This document shows, one piece after another, positions 17,452 to 24,994 of a stretch of DNA of 64,000 nt. The position numbers and the translations under genes are program-made. The notes under the pieces were generated by a model. That model worked only from the letters and a program-made list of their open reading frames with translations. It ran no database searches and had not been told where the DNA came from. The DNA comes from Tsuneonella aeria. GTDB taxonomy: Bacteria > Pseudomonadota > Alphaproteobacteria > Sphingomonadales > Sphingomonadaceae. The DNA lies in the NCBI RefSeq assembly GCF_009827495.1, contig NZ_WTZA01000001.1:806001-870000 (forward strand), in the 5' to 3' direction. Each line of letters starts with the position of its first letter. Within the stretch, counting starts at the first letter, position 1.

Positions 17452-18617
17452 CGTCACAACTCGACGTGGAAACGCTGCTGGCCGAAGCCCGGGCGGAAAC
17501 CGGGCTCGATGACTTCGGCGATCCGTGGTTCCTTGCTCCGCTCGAAAAGCTCGTCGGATTCGTCAATCGCGATGCCGGGCTGGTCTCGCCCGAAAGCTCG
17601 GCCGGGGTGCGCATCCGCGGCGCACTCGCCGACCGGCTGAAGCTGGTGCAATACTTCAAGGATCATCCCGCGGCGGAAGAAGAACGCGTGGAAGCCGCCT
17701 GCGCGATCGTCGGCCTGCCGCGCACCGGTTCCACGATGGTGCACCGCCTGCTGGCCTCGTCCCCCAGGCTCACCGCGCTGTGGTGGTGGGAAACCGCCTT
17801 CCCCCTCCCCTTCCCGGGCGAGACGGCGAGCGATCCCGGTCCGCGCCAGGAAGCCGGCAAGCAGCTCGTCGACTGGCTGCTCACCGAATGGCCCGACTTT
17901 GAAAGCATCGACCCGATGGACGCGATGGCCATCAACGAAGAAGTGGTGCTGCTCGACCGGACGTTCCTGTCGAGCACCTACGATTCGATGATGCCGATCC
18001 ACGAATACGGCTTCTGGCAGGCCGAACAGGACCAGGAGCCGGCCTTCCGCGATCTGTACCGTTTCATGCAGGCGATCCAGCACCAGCGTGCGGCACGCGG
18101 CGAGCCGCGGCGGCCCTGGGTGTTCAAGACGCCCCACCACCTGATGGGCGGTCTCGCCGGCTTCCTGAAGGTGTGGCCCGAAGCGAAGCTGGTGATGACG
18201 CATCGCGACGTCGGCGAGGTCGTGCCCAGCTACTGCTCGATGTGCTGCTCGCTCACGGTCAATTCGTCGACGACGTATCGCAAGGAGGAACAGGGCGCTC
18301 ACTGGAGCCGGCGCTTCGCGGAAGGTCTCGCCCGGCTCGAGGCAATCCGCGCTACGCTGCCCGCGGGCCAGGTGATCGACGTGCGGTACGAAGAAACCGT
18401 GCGCGACCCGGTGGGCACTGGAGAGCGCGTGATGCGCGCACTGGGACTGGGGTTCGACGAGGCCGACGCCGCCGCGATGGCGGACTGTGTCGAGGCCAAC
18501 CGGCGCGAGGGGCGGCCGCGTCACAAATACACACCCGACCAGTTCGGACTGACGCCGGAAGGCATCGCCGCGGACTTTGCGGAATATCACAGCCGCTATC
18601 TGGAGACGGCCCGGTGA
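17448..18617 (+). CDS. PAPS-dependent sulfotransferase family protein
   Basis: 389 aa. The start is TTG 17448, overlapping the EthD stop (TTGA), with GAGGAGA about 8 nt upstream. The 5'-phosphosulfate loop GLPRTGSTMVHRLL lies near residues 90-103, and VMTHRDVGEVVPSYCSM (near 250) resembles the 3'-phosphate-binding region. It is of the long bacterial sulfotransferase (Sulfotransfer_3-like) type. A sulfotransferase inside a steroid degradation operon is unexpected; it might sulfate a steroid hydroxyl or a CoA-bound intermediate, or act as a detoxification step. Confidence 0.82.
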   Translation: MTSQLDVETLLAEARAETGLDDFGDPWFLAPLEKLVGFVNRDAGLVSPESSAGVRIRGALADRLKLVQYFKDHPAAEEERVEAACAIVGLPRTGSTMVHRLLASSPRLTALWWWETAFPLPFPGETASDPGPRQEAGKQLVDWLLTEWPDFESIDPMDAMAINEEVVLLDRTFLSSTYDSMMPIHEYGFWQAEQDQEPAFRDLYRFMQAIQHQRAARGEPRRPWVFKTPHHLMGGLAGFLKVWPEAKLVMTHRDVGEVVPSYCSMCCSLTVNSSTTYRKEEQGAHWSRRFAEGLARLEAIRATLPAGQVIDVRYEETVRDPVGTGERVMRALGLGFDEADAAAMADCVEANRREGRPRHKYTPDQFGLTPEGIAADFAEYHSRYLETAR

Positions 18618-18666
18618 CCTCACGACTTTCGCAGCCGCCGCGCGTCCTGGGAAAGCGGCCAAAGTC

Positions 18667-18677
18667 ATCGTAACGAT
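18667..18677. repeat. short palindrome ATCGTAACGAT upstream of SDR gene
   Basis: Perfect 5-bp arms around a central A in the 92-bp gap before the SDR gene at 18710. It shares CGTAACG with the operator-like repeat at 21206-21243 (positions 21212-21218). It may be a weak regulatory site; equally it may be chance. Confidence 0.3.
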
Positions 18678-18709
18678 CCCATAATCATACCCTGAAAGGA
18701 TGCCCGCGG

Positions 18710-19480
18710 ATGTTGCTCAAGGATAAAGTCGTCATTGTCACCGGCGCGGGGCCCGGCATGGGCCAGGCCACTTGCCGCGGTGCAGCCGCCGAAGGGGCGA
18801 GAGTGGTCGTATCCGCACGCAGCAGGGATGCGATCGAGGCGATCGTCGCCGATATCGCCGGCAAGGGTGGCGAAGCGATCGCCGTACCATGCGACGTATC
18901 CGATACCGACCAGTGCCAGGCCCTGGCGAAGGCCGCGATCGACCAGTGGGGCCGGATCGATGGCCTGGTGAACTCCGCCTATTTCCACCCTGACTGGATG
19001 AACCTGGAAACGCACTCGATCGACCAGCTTCTCCAGGCGTTCAATGTCAACGCGGCCGGCGCGCTGCGCATGGCGCAGTCGGTAATTCCTGCCATGCGCG
19101 AGGCCGGCGGCGGATCGATCGTCAACGTCTCCACGCTCGCCACGCGCAAGCCGATGCCCGGCGAGGGCGGCTATGCGATGGCGAAGGCGGCGCTCAACCA
19201 ACTCACCCGGCAACTCGCAGTGGAGCTTTCGGGAACCGGTATTCGGGTCAACACCACGCTCATGGGCTGGATGATGGGCGCGCCGCTGGAAGGTTACATC
19301 GGGTCCCTGGGCGATCAGGGCGATGCATTTCGCGCGCAGCGCGCATCGGAAATCCCCGTCGGCCACATCCCGCCCGATGCGGACTGCGCCAAGGCGATCT
19401 ATTTCCTGCTGTCCGACTACGCGAGCGAGATCACCGGCGCCGCGCTCGACGTCAATGGCGGCGACTGGGTGGCGCCATGA
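18710..19480 (+). CDS. SDR family oxidoreductase
   Basis: 256 aa; ATG 18710 with AAAGGA about 10 nt upstream; an ATG at 18699 is out of frame. Motifs: TGAGPGMGQATC, catalytic Ser in VNVSTLATRK and YAMAKAAL. The usual NNAG is VNSA (VNSAYFH), a substitution seen in some SDR subgroups. The C-terminal ITGAALDVNGGDW is canonical. Likely a hydroxysteroid dehydrogenase of the island. It starts after a 92-nt gap from the sulfotransferase gene, so a separate promoter is possible; ATG-TGA overlap with the SRPBCC gene. Confidence 0.83.
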   Translation: MLLKDKVVIVTGAGPGMGQATCRGAAAEGARVVVSARSRDAIEAIVADIAGKGGEAIAVPCDVSDTDQCQALAKAAIDQWGRIDGLVNSAYFHPDWMNLETHSIDQLLQAFNVNAAGALRMAQSVIPAMREAGGGSIVNVSTLATRKPMPGEGGYAMAKAALNQLTRQLAVELSGTGIRVNTTLMGWMMGAPLEGYIGSLGDQGDAFRAQRASEIPVGHIPPDADCAKAIYFLLSDYASEITGAALDVNGGDWVAP

Positions 19481-20007
19481 TCATGCTCGACTGGATGAAA
19501 GCCGCCCCTTCGCTCGCCGACGATCCGGCTATGGGGTTCGACCCGGATGCCGTGACGGTCTCCGACACGATCGACATCGCCGCGCCGGCGCGTGTCGTCT
19601 GGGAAATTCTCACCGACCTGCCGCGCTACAACGAGTGGAACCCGTTCTGCATTCGGGCGGTCTCCACGCTCGAGATGGGCGCGCCCATAGAGATGACCCT
19701 GATAAACTATGCCACCGCGGGCGGTCCGACGGTGCCCAACCTCGAATATATCTGCGGATTCGAGCCGGAACGGCTGCTGAGCTGGGAATTCCCGAACCTC
19801 GACTACTGGCCCTACCCCGCGCGGCGCGATCAGGTGATCGAGGCGACCGGTCCGGAAAGCTGCCGTTATTATTCGACCGACGCCTTCCTGGGCGCCAACG
19901 GCATCCACGTGTTCCGCTTCGCAGGCCCGTGGATCAAGCGGGCGTTCGACGACAGTGCGCTGGCGCTGAAGGCCCGCGCGGAGGGGTTCCATGGTGGAGG
20001 CGGCTGA
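19477..20007 (+). CDS. SRPBCC (polyketide cyclase/START-like) protein
   Basis: 176 aa; ATG 19477 overlaps the SDR stop. The START/Bet v1-like pattern is VSDTIDIAAPARVVWEILTDLPRYNEWNPF near residues 25-55, followed by FEPERLLSWEF and HVFRFAGPWIKRAF. These proteins form a hydrophobic cavity that can bind lipids or steroids. No catalytic residues can be named. Its location between an SDR and a SnoaL gene suggests steroid binding or cyclase-like chemistry. Confidence 0.77.
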   Translation: MIMLDWMKAAPSLADDPAMGFDPDAVTVSDTIDIAAPARVVWEILTDLPRYNEWNPFCIRAVSTLEMGAPIEMTLINYATAGGPTVPNLEYICGFEPERLLSWEFPNLDYWPYPARRDQVIEATGPESCRYYSTDAFLGANGIHVFRFAGPWIKRAFDDSALALKARAEGFHGGGG

Positions 20008-20461
20008 GCTCCGCCTGCGGCGCGTTGAAGACCGCGAAGCCATCCGCGACCTCATCGCGCGTTACGGACCGCTTGCCGACGCGGGCGAGGCACAAGCGCT
20101 TGCCGCCCTGTGGACCGAAGCGGGCGAGTACGATGTCGGCGGTTTCCACGTGGCGCGCGGCCGTCCCGCCATCGCCGCGCTGATCGATGCGGCGCTTCAC
20201 CGCGCGCTGATGGCCGATGGCTGCGCCCATGTGCTCAGCGCGCCGGCCATCGACCTGGATGGGGACAAGGCGATCGCCGTCAATCACAGCATCGTGTTCC
20301 GGCGGAACGGCGATGAATGGACGGTATGGCGCGCCAGCGCTAACCGTTGGGAACTCGCGCGCACCCCCGAAGGCTGGCGCGTTGCGCGCCGGGTCAATCG
20401 CCCGCTGGACGGCAATCCCGGCGCGTTCGCGCTGCTGTCTGCCGCTCAGCCGGCGAGCTGA
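19991..20461 (+). CDS. SnoaL-like (NTF2-fold) protein
   Basis: 156 aa; ATG 19991 is preceded by GGAGGGG and overlaps the SRPBCC gene by 17 nt. SnoaL_4 pattern: Tyr25-x4-Asp30 (RYGPLAD), His80 (CAHVLSAP) and Arg in RRVNRPLDG. Its last 16 nt overlap the 3' end of the convergent SDR gene. Third NTF2-fold protein of the island. Function unknown; a dehydratase/isomerase activity on a steroid is the leading guess. Confidence 0.78.
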   Translation: MVEAAELRLRRVEDREAIRDLIARYGPLADAGEAQALAALWTEAGEYDVGGFHVARGRPAIAALIDAALHRALMADGCAHVLSAPAIDLDGDKAIAVNHSIVFRRNGDEWTVWRASANRWELARTPEGWRVARRVNRPLDGNPGAFALLSAAQPAS

Positions 20462-21189
20462 CCGCCATCGACGTTGAGGATTGCCCCGGTCGTCTTGCGC
20501 GATCGCTCCGAAGCGAGGAACGCGATCGTTTCGGCAATGTCGGAAGGCGCGCAGGTTCCATCGACCAGTTTGGGCGAATTGCGCATCACGAGCGCCCAGT
20601 CCACATCGCCCGCTGGCGGCGCGGAATTGCCCATCGGCGTGTCGACATGGCCTGGTGCGACCGCGTTGACCCGCACGCCCTTGCTCGCGAACTCGACCGC
20701 CAGGCTCTTGGTGATGCCCATCACGCCGTGCTTCGAGGCTGCGTAGGCAACCGTGTAGGCGATCCCCTGCAAGGCGGCTGTCGATGCCGTGTTGACGATA
20801 TTGCCCTTGCTCTCGATCAGGTGCGGCAACGCCGCGCGGCACAGGCAATAGACGCTGGTGAGGTTCACCCGCACGATCTTCTCGAACAGCGCCTCATCGA
20901 AATCGAGCGTCGGACCCCAGGCCAGCATCCCCGCGACGTTGGCGAGCACGTCGATGGGGCCGCCTTCCGCCGCGGCCGCGATCAGCGCGCGGCAGGAATC
21001 GAAATCGGCAGCGTCGTAAGGCACCGCACGCGCGGTTCGGGCCAGCATCCCGGCGGTTTCCTCCAGCCCGGCCTGGTTGATGTCTGCGATGACCAGGTCG
21101 GCCCCTTCGGCCGCGAACTTGATCGCCGTGGCACGGCCGATCCCCGATGCGGCACCTGTCACGACTATGCGCTTGCCGGCAAACTCCAT
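20446..21189 (-). CDS. SDR family oxidoreductase
   Basis: 247 aa; start ATG 21189 (MEFAGKRIVV), with GGAGAGAG about 5 nt upstream. The frame is open to 21240, but that would run into the inverted repeat. Motifs: TGAASGIGRATAI, NVAGML (NVAG variant of NNAG), a Ser in NTASTAAL, YAASKHGV and AILNVDGGQ. It diverges from the BaiE-like/hsaB genes and shares their putative operator. Probable hydroxysteroid dehydrogenase; substrate unknown. Confidence 0.83.
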   Translation of the reverse strand: MEFAGKRIVVTGAASGIGRATAIKFAAEGADLVIADINQAGLEETAGMLARTARAVPYDAADFDSCRALIAAAAEGGPIDVLANVAGMLAWGPTLDFDEALFEKIVRVNLTSVYCLCRAALPHLIESKGNIVNTASTAALQGIAYTVAYAASKHGVMGITKSLAVEFASKGVRVNAVAPGHVDTPMGNSAPPAGDVDWALVMRNSPKLVDGTCAPSDIAETIAFLASERSRKTTGAILNVDGGQLAG

Positions 21190-21205
21190 GTGGCTCTCTC
21201 CGCTT

Positions 21206-21243
21206 GATTTGCGTAACGGCATAACGGTATGGCTACGCAAATC
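21206..21243. promoter_or_regulatory. candidate operator: GATTTGCGTA-N18-TACGCAAATC
   Basis: Perfect 10-bp inverted repeat (21206-21215 and 21234-21243), with a nested CATA-ACGG-TATG at 21220-21231, in the 71-bp gap between divergent genes. An arm identical in sequence and spacing occurs at 12238 before hsaA. Good candidate for binding a dimeric regulator controlling both steroid loci. The regulator is not in the window. Confidence 0.55.
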
Positions 21244-21260
21244 CAGAGGGAAATCGCATA

Positions 21261-21791
21261 ATGGCGGAAATGTCGTTGAATGACGTGACGGCTCGGGTTC
21301 AGCGCCTGGAAGACGAGCGTGCGATCCGCGAATTGAAGGCGCGTTACCTGCGCAGCTGCGACCTCAAGGATGTCGAAGGGGTGCGCGATACGCTTTCTCC
21401 CGACGGGGCGGTGATCGATTTCGAAGGTTTCCCGCGCTTCGATGATCGCGACGCTTTCGTGGCAGTCTATCGCGAAATGGGTTGCGCGCCTGGTGTCTTC
21501 GACATCCACCACGGCGCCAACGGCGTGATCGAATTCGATGGCGCGGACGAGGCAAGGGGGCGATGGTCGCTATTGTTTCACAATGTGAACCTCGGCCCGC
21601 GGCTGCTGACCCAGATGGGCGTCGAATACGAGGATGATTACGTTCGCCGCGATGGCCGCTGGTGGATCGCGGCGACCCGCTCGCGGCGAACCTCGTTCCT
21701 GCAGCAGGCGGTGGACAGCGAGGGCCGAACCACCGTAACCGTGATGGGCGAAGCGCCGTCGGGGACGGCGATCGGGCCTGCCGGAGATTGA
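21261..21791 (+). CDS. SnoaL-like protein resembling bile-acid dehydratase BaiE/Hsh2
   Basis: 176 aa; ATG 21261 with AGAGGG 10 nt upstream; ATG 21270 is an alternative. The N-terminus has a RVQRLEDERAIRELKARYLRS helix with Tyr29 and Asp34. His83/His84 follow in FDIHHGAN, then ARGRWSLLF and Arg residues in ATRSRR (140-143). BaiE uses Tyr30, Asp35, His83 and Arg146, so the spacing agrees very well, judged from memory. A hydroxysteroid (for example 7alpha) dehydratase is a real possibility. It is coupled by a 1-nt overlap to hsaB. Confidence 0.8.
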   Translation: MAEMSLNDVTARVQRLEDERAIRELKARYLRSCDLKDVEGVRDTLSPDGAVIDFEGFPRFDDRDAFVAVYREMGCAPGVFDIHHGANGVIEFDGADEARGRWSLLFHNVNLGPRLLTQMGVEYEDDYVRRDGRWWIAATRSRRTSFLQQAVDSEGRTTVTVMGEAPSGTAIGPAGD

Positions 21792-22774
21792 TGAGCATGA
21801 GCGGAGCGATCGACCAGAACGAGTTCCGCTCGGCTCTCGGCGCATTTGCGACCGGCGTGACCATCGTGACGGCGACGGACAAGGCGCAAGGCGACGTGGG
21901 CGTCACCGCCAACAGCTTCAACTCGGTCTCGCTCGACCCGCCTATGGTTCTGTGGAGCCTCGCGCGCAAATCCTCCTCGCTGCCGGTGTTCGAGGCTGCC
22001 GATCATTTCGCTGTCCATGTTCTCGCCTCCGACCAGGAGGCGCTGTCCAACCGCTTCGCCCGGGGGACGAGCGCGGAAAAGTTCGCCGGCCTCGAATTCG
22101 AGCGGGGCGCAGGCGGATCGCCCTTGTTGACCGGCACGGCAGCGCGCTTCGAATGCCGCATGGCCTATCGCTATGACGGCGGGGACCACGTGATCTTCGT
22201 GGGGCAAGTGGAGGCGTTCGAGCGCAGCGACCGCCCCGCCCTGCTGTTCCACTCCGGCCGTTACGCGCTCGCGGCGCGGCGAGCCGCCAACCTGGAACAG
22301 GCGCAACCGGAAGCGGCCACCGCCGACCGCTTCGGCGAAGATTTCCTCGGCTACCTCCTGGGGCGCGCGCATTACCAGGCCTACGGCAGGATTCGCCCCG
22401 TGCTCGAACGTCTCGAGCTCAGCCTGGTGGACCATTTCGCCCTGAGTGTCCTGGGGCTTCGCGGCCCTGCCGACATCCAGGAGATCAACGCGCTCATCGG
22501 ATACACCGGGTATCGTTTCGACCCGGCAGTCGCATCCGATCTCGAGAAACGCGACCTCGTGGTGCCGGTCGATCACGGCAAGCTCGAACTCAGCGAGGCC
22601 GGACGGCGCAAGTTCCTGGAAGCCGCCGCCGCGGCCAAGGCGATCGAGGATGAAATGCTGGAGATACTCGATCCGAGCGAGGCGGACCTCCTGCGCCATC
22701 TGCTCAAACGGGTCATCCACGGAACCGACCCCGGCCTGCCGCGCCTGTGGCTGGAAGACGGCAGCGCCGGTTGA
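21791..22774 (+). CDS. hsaB: HsaB-like flavin reductase with C-terminal MarR-like domain
   Basis: 327 aa from ATG 21791 (ATG 21797 is an alternative). Residues ~8-165 are a flavin reductase domain (FRSALGAFATGVTIVTA, GVTANSFNSVSLDPPMVLWSL, FHSGRY), as in HsaB, which supplies reduced flavin to HsaA. Residues ~175-327 look like a MarR winged-helix fold (LGRAHYQAYGRI, LSLVDHFALSVLGL, DLEKRDLVVPV, LELSEAGRRKF). Mycobacterial HsaB is only about 187 aa. The same fusion exists in the Acinetobacter 4-hydroxyphenylacetate hydroxylase reductase C1, where substrate binding at the MarR domain stimulates the reductase. Confidence 0.87.
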   Translation: MSMSGAIDQNEFRSALGAFATGVTIVTATDKAQGDVGVTANSFNSVSLDPPMVLWSLARKSSSLPVFEAADHFAVHVLASDQEALSNRFARGTSAEKFAGLEFERGAGGSPLLTGTAARFECRMAYRYDGGDHVIFVGQVEAFERSDRPALLFHSGRYALAARRAANLEQAQPEAATADRFGEDFLGYLLGRAHYQAYGRIRPVLERLELSLVDHFALSVLGLRGPADIQEINALIGYTGYRFDPAVASDLEKRDLVVPVDHGKLELSEAGRRKFLEAAAAAKAIEDEMLEILDPSEADLLRHLLKRVIHGTDPGLPRLWLEDGSAG

Positions 22775-22873
22775 CGCGCGCCGGCGCCGACGAACTCTTC
22801 GGCAACGATGGGATCTGTTTGCGGCGGGCCGATCATCGCAGCCCATCATAATGTCTCTATTTTTGATAGCATC

Positions 22874-22889
22874 TCACATTACGCTGTGA
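22874..22889. promoter_or_regulatory. inverted repeat TCACA-N6-TGTGA before ribBX
   Basis: Perfect 5-bp arms 12 nt upstream of the ribBX start codon, in a 127-bp gap that becomes AT-rich (CTATTTTTGATAG just upstream). It could be an operator, possibly for the gene product's own HTH domain, or a leader hairpin covering the start region. No FMN riboswitch-like conserved region is visible and the gap is too short for one. Confidence 0.35.
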
Positions 22890-22901
22890 TACGCCGACGT
22901 C

Positions 22902-24179
22902 ATGTCTGCTGATCTCATCACTCGAATCCGTCGCCTCGTGAGCGAAAGCGGCATGTCCCGCTCTGGCCTCTCCCGTGCGGCCGGGCTGCACGCCAACACA
23001 TTGCGCGATCTGATGGAGGAGAACTGGAACCCCACTGCCGAGACGCTCGGCAAGCTGGAGCGGTTCATTTTCGCCAGCGACGACGGCCCCGCCCTTGTCC
23101 CGATCGAGGAGATCATCGACGAAGCGCGCAACGGGCGCATGTTCATCCTCGTCGACGACGAGGACCGGGAGAACGAGGGCGACCTCATCATCCCTGCGCA
23201 GATGGCGACCCCGGATGCGATCAACTTCATGGCCACTCACGGCCGCGGGCTGATCTGCCTGGCGATGACCCGGGAACGGATCGAGCACCTGGGGCTCGAA
23301 TTGATGAGCCGGAACAACGGCAGCCGGCACGAAACGGCCTTCACCGTCTCGATCGAAGCCCGTGAGGGCGTGACGACAGGGATTTCCGCAGCGGACCGCG
23401 CGCGCACCGTCTCGGTTGCGATCGATGCCAGCAAAGGCAAATCCGATCTCGTGGCACCGGGGCATGTTTTCCCCCTGGTCGCCCGCGATGGCGGCGTCCT
23501 CGTGCGGGCGGGTCATACCGAGGCCGCGGTCGATATCGCCCGCCTCGCCGGTCTGAATGCCGCCGGCGTGATCTGCGAGATCATGAAGGACGACGGTACC
23601 ATGGCGCGAATGGACGATCTGATCGCCTTCGCCAAAGTTCACGACCTGAAGATCGGCACCATCCGCGACCTCATCGAATACCGGCGCCGCCACGACAACC
23701 TGGTGGAATGCATCGCGACCGCGCCCTTCACCTCCGACTACGGGGGCGACTGGATCGCGAAATCCTACCGCAACAAGGTGGATGGCACGGTCAACATCGT
23801 GCTCCAGAAGGGCGCGATCGACCCTTCGCAGGCCACCCTCGTGCGGATGCACGCGATCTCGATCTATTCCGACGTGCTGGGCGCACCTGGGCCGCGCAAG
23901 CGCACGCTCCAGCGCGCGATGGCCGAAATCGGCCGCGAAGGCGCGGGGGTTATCGTCCTGTTGATGCCGGGCGATCCGGAAAGCCTGACCCGCGAGGTCG
24001 AAGCCGCGAGCGGCCAGCCCCCAAGCATGGACTTGCGCACTTACGGCATTGGCGCGCAGATCCTGGTGGACCTGGGTGTTCAGGACATGATCCTGCTCAC
24101 CAATGCGCATCACAACGTGGTCGCCATCGAAGGCTATGGCATCAACATCGTGGGTGAGAAGGCGATCGGGGACACCTGA
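22902..24179 (+). CDS. ribB: HTH-fused 3,4-dihydroxy-2-butanone 4-phosphate synthase (RibBX type)
   Basis: 425 aa in three parts. Residues ~1-58 are an XRE-like helix-turn-helix ([20 protein letters not shown]). Residues ~66-270 form an intact RibB domain ([11 protein letters not shown] at 85-95, [22 protein letters not shown]), which converts ribulose-5-phosphate to the 4-carbon riboflavin precursor. Residues ~275-425 are a GTP cyclohydrolase II-like domain with no cysteines at all, so the zinc site is gone and that activity should be absent. This is the RibBX arrangement known from proteobacteria. The added N-terminal HTH is unusual and may couple the enzyme to DNA or to oligomerisation. 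Confidence 0.9.
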   Translation: MSADLITRIRRLVSESGMSRSGLSRAAGLHANTLRDLMEENWNPTAETLGKLERFIFASDDGPALVPIEEIIDEARNGRMFILVDDEDRENEGDLIIPAQMATPDAINFMATHGRGLICLAMTRERIEHLGLELMSRNNGSRHETAFTVSIEAREGVTTGISAADRARTVSVAIDASKGKSDLVAPGHVFPLVARDGGVLVRAGHTEAAVDIARLAGLNAAGVICEIMKDDGTMARMDDLIAFAKVHDLKIGTIRDLIEYRRRHDNLVECIATAPFTSDYGGDWIAKSYRNKVDGTVNIVLQKGAIDPSQATLVRMHAISIYSDVLGAPGPRKRTLQRAMAEIGREGAGVIVLLMPGDPESLTREVEAASGQPPSMDLRTYGIGAQILVDLGVQDMILLTNAHHNVVAIEGYGINIVGEKAIGDT

Positions 24180-24299
24180 CCTCAGCGATCAGGCGGGCGC
24201 GAAGCGGTCCGCACTCTCATCGACCGAATCGCCCTCGCCGCCCGAACAAAGCCAAGGGCTTCACGTCGACATGGAAGACCCGGCTTCTTGGTCCGGGAA

Positions 24300-24376
24300 T
24301 GGTAGCGGAGGAGGGACTCGAACCCCCGACACGCGGATTATGATTCCGCTGCTCTAACCGGCTGAGCTACTCCGCC
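24300..24376 (-). tRNA. tRNA-Met (CAT), elongator type
   Basis: Reading the minus strand: acceptor GGCGGAG pairs with CTCCGCT, the D-arm contains TAGCTCAG, and the anticodon stem GCGGA/TCCGC encloses the loop ATCATAA with anticodon CAT. The T-arm loop is TTCGAGT, and CCA is encoded at 24300-24302. The first pair is G-T rather than an initiator mismatch, so this is an elongator tRNA-Met; a tRNA-Ile2 read with lysidine is less likely. Confidence 0.95.
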
Positions 24377-24439
24377 CCAGAGGGCCGCGCGGCTATGTCG
24401 CCGGGCAGGCGGCGCATCTAGATGCGCTGGTCACGCCGG

Positions 24440-24994
24440 TCAACCGCGGAAATTCCAGCGGCGGACAAACTCCCAGGGGCCACCGCGGTATCGGTGACAG
24501 GCGAGCCCCGCGAACGCAAACGCGCGCGGTTGGAGCGAAGGCGCCAATCGCGCCTGGAGCGCGCGGGCCTCGTCCGGGGAAACCTTGTTCTGGATCGTCA
24601 CGTGCAGGCGTGGTTCCTGCATGTCCTGCGGGGTGAGCAGGCCATGGAACCGGTCGGCCAGTCGTTCGCGCAACGCCACCATCGCCGGGCTCACGATCCG
24701 CAGCGCCGTCCCCCGCCCGAGGTTCATCAGCCCTTCGAGGCGCGCCTCGGGCGGCCGCGCCCGAGCCTCGGTCGCGAGCGCGGCGCGAAGTTCCCCCTCC
24801 AGGCTCGGCGGGAGCGCATGGAACAAGGTGACGTGCGCCTTCAGAACGTTGCGCTCAGGCGGGAAGTGCGCGGCGCGGAGTTGGTCGGCGCGCGATTGCA
24901 ACGCCTCGGGCAGTTCGGCGGTGACGATCAGCGGCGCGAGGCTGCCTGTTCCGGTCAGTCCAGCTCTCCGCGAGCGCGGCGGATGGCGAACCAC
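24440..24994 (-). CDS. 2'-5' RNA ligase family (2H phosphoesterase) protein
   Basis: 184 aa. Two HxT motifs, His54-Val-Thr56 (LKAHVTLFHALP) and His131-Val-Thr133 (RLHVTIQNK), define the 2H phosphoesterase fold of LigT/ThpR proteins that act on 2',5' or cyclic phosphate RNA ends. The ATG at 24994 lies 40 nt inside mltG; no ATG, GTG or TTG nearer to the mltG stop is in frame, so the true start may be this one or a rare CTG. Co-transcribed with mltG. Substrate unknown. Confidence 0.85.
   Translation of the reverse strand: MVRHPPRSRRAGLTGTGSLAPLIVTAELPEALQSRADQLRAAHFPPERNVLKAHVTLFHALPPSLEGELRAALATEARARPPEARLEGLMNLGRGTALRIVSPAMVALRERLADRFHGLLTPQDMQEPRLHVTIQNKVSPDEARALQARLAPSLQPRAFAFAGLACHRYRGGPWEFVRRWNFRG

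Noticed and set aside
22775..22901. FMN riboswitch before the riboflavin gene
   Set aside because: The gap is 127 nt and no conserved RFN helices could be traced; an RFN element would barely fit.
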